A stretch of DNA of 47,297 bases, taken from an uncultured Bacilli bacterium (lineage in GTDB: Bacteria > Bacillota_I > Bacilli_A > RF39 > UBA660). Positions 46,750-47,297 of this stretch are shown in pieces. Numbering within the stretch: the first letter of the stretch is position 1; each line of letters starts with the position of its first letter. The notes under the pieces were generated by a model. It saw only the letters and a program-made list of their open reading frames with translations. It ran no database searches and was not told the DNA's origin. The stretch lies in assembly GCA_934097015.1 (NCBI GenBank), contig CAKONF010000005.1, positions 1 to 47,297 on the forward strand, in the 5' to 3' direction. Both the position numbers and the translations under genes were made by a program.

Positions 46750-47242
46750 AGTTTATTAAATTATAATTGTTTTATATTGTTAAAAAAAAATTACTCTTAA
46801 TTTATTTAATAGGAGTAGTTTCTTAAATGTTTCGGTATTAATAATTTGGTATATTAAGGAGAAAGTAAAATTACTTTTAGAAAAAATAGTTGTTCATAAC
46901 TGACTTTTATTATAATGATATGGATGCATTTGAAATATATTGTATGCTATATCTGTAAATGATTGTATTTTTTTAACCACAATCATTTATATTCTTTTTA
47001 TTTATACAAGTATTTATGGTAACATAAAAACGTTTTTTTACAAACTGTTTTAAATTTTTACTCTAAAGTTCGAGTTTTTTATCAATCTGGTGCGATTGTT
47101 GTAGTTTTCTACAACTTTCTTAAAAAACAATCGATATTTCATCAATTTCTTATTCTTGTTTAATTAAAAAAATACTTTTCTATGATTTTTTCGATTAAAA
47201 AAATCAATCCTTTAAGATTGATTTCCTAAATTGAAATTTGAA
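46750..47242 (+). other. Gene-free region rich in hairpins
   Basis: No ORF with a convincing start is seen. It contains the hairpin at 46956-46989; CGATTGTT (47093-47100) pairing with AACAATCG (47126-47133), with a nested, partly exclusive GTTGTAG/CTACAAC (47098-47104/47109-47115); GATTTTTT/AAAAAAATC near 47183-47205; and AAATCAATC/GATTGATTT near 47204-47224. Followed by a GC-rich terminator and then a Shine-Dalgarno at the window edge, this could be an attenuator leader for the next gene or a separate structured RNA. Confidence 0.4.
46956..47002. terminator. Long-loop hairpin with T-rich 3' flank
   Basis: TAAATGATTGT (46956-46966) pairs perfectly with ACAATCATTTA (46979-46989) around a 12-nt T-rich loop, followed by TATTCTTTTTATTT. 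It could terminate the scp operon transcript or belong to the following structured region. Confidence 0.5.
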
Positions 47243-47268
47243 CCGCACCACTAGGGTGCGGCTTTTTG
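47243..47268 (+). terminator. Strong GC-rich terminator at right edge
   Basis: CCGCACC (47243-47249), ACTAG loop, GGTGCGG (47255-47261), then CTTTTTG. It stands out against the AT-rich background. TATAAT and AAAGGAG follow within 20 nt, so a gene probably starts just outside the window. Confidence 0.85.
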
Positions 47269-47297
47269 ATATAATAAAGGAGCCAATTCCCGGCAAG

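Noticed and set aside
47041..47267. tracrRNA or CRISPR-associated RNA
   Set aside because: The terminator superficially resembles a tracrRNA 3' hairpin, but no cas gene, repeat array or anti-repeat was found anywhere in the window.
1..47297. Mollicute genetic code (TGA as Trp)
   Set aside because: Several well-recognised genes (prp, scpA) end in TGA at the expected length, and TGG encodes Trp throughout.

Overview
The window is a strongly AT-rich, gene-dense bacterial chromosome segment. Standard code fits: TGA is used as a stop (prp, scpA) and TGG for Trp. Ribosomal genes (rpsD, rplU-prp-rpmA, rpsO, rpmB), an L27 with a Prp-cleaved N-terminus, scpA/scpB, an LtaS-type synthase, Gram-positive LexA and sporulation markers (GPR protease, a SpoIID-like protein, two YjcZ-like peptides) point to a small-genome, probably spore-forming Bacillota. 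An uncultured gut Bacilli/Mollicutes-like lineage is my guess; no taxonomic marker was compared. The leading ten G residues look like a contig-end artefact.

Layout. 1-2.3 kb: a TasA-like surface protein, a relic of a second copy's C-terminus, and a small hydrophobic ORF between inverted arms. 2.3-5.8 kb: PrsA-like foldase, two sporulation micropeptides, HerA-type ATPase, rpmB. 5.9-8.5 kb: operon of glycerophosphodiesterase, SGNH hydrolase and an HExxH protein. 8.5-13.4 kb: dnaE and LTA synthase. 13.4-16.2 kb: ribosomal genes with leaders and a sigma-like regulator. 16.2-20.8 kb: trmB, an inactive-looking phosphodiesterase homologue, tdk, tmk, SDR and a PLP enzyme. 21-27 kb: MATE-like transporter, rpsO, pnp, DUF1653, DedA and cysteine desulfurase. 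27.1-34 kb is an accessory stretch with tRNA-Arg, tRNA-Pro, sporulation genes, ogg, a lone prepilin, phage-gene relics and two homologous convergent RNA/peptide elements. 34-39.7 kb: coiled-coil proteins and a dockerin/cohesin-like pair. 39.7-46.7 kb: lexA with a divergent micropeptide, a glycolipid glucosyltransferase, miaB, membrane proteins, scpA-scpB and a pentapeptide-repeat protein. The last 550 bases hold hairpins and a terminator.

The most unusual content is a pair of homologous elements at 27.89-28.22 kb and 33.36-33.74 kb. Each has a minus-strand mRNA with a strong promoter, a near-perfect Shine-Dalgarno, a short peptide, and 12-13 bp complementarity between its 5' and 3' ends. Each also has a convergent plus-strand RNA of about 120 nt that terminates inside the mRNA's 3' region. 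The stems differ in sequence between copies but keep pairing. This is type I toxin-antitoxin-like architecture around a peptide I do not recognise. A third, less certain element lies at 1.79-2.23 kb. A second lead is a 34-residue membrane peptide divergent from lexA, whose promoter spacer carries a LexA-like half-site.

Themes that connect genes: envelope glycerol-phosphate polymers (LtaS, glucosyltransferase, two GDPD homologues, SGNH hydrolase), sporulation, chromosome maintenance (DnaE, ScpAB, HerA, Ogg, LexA) and translation.
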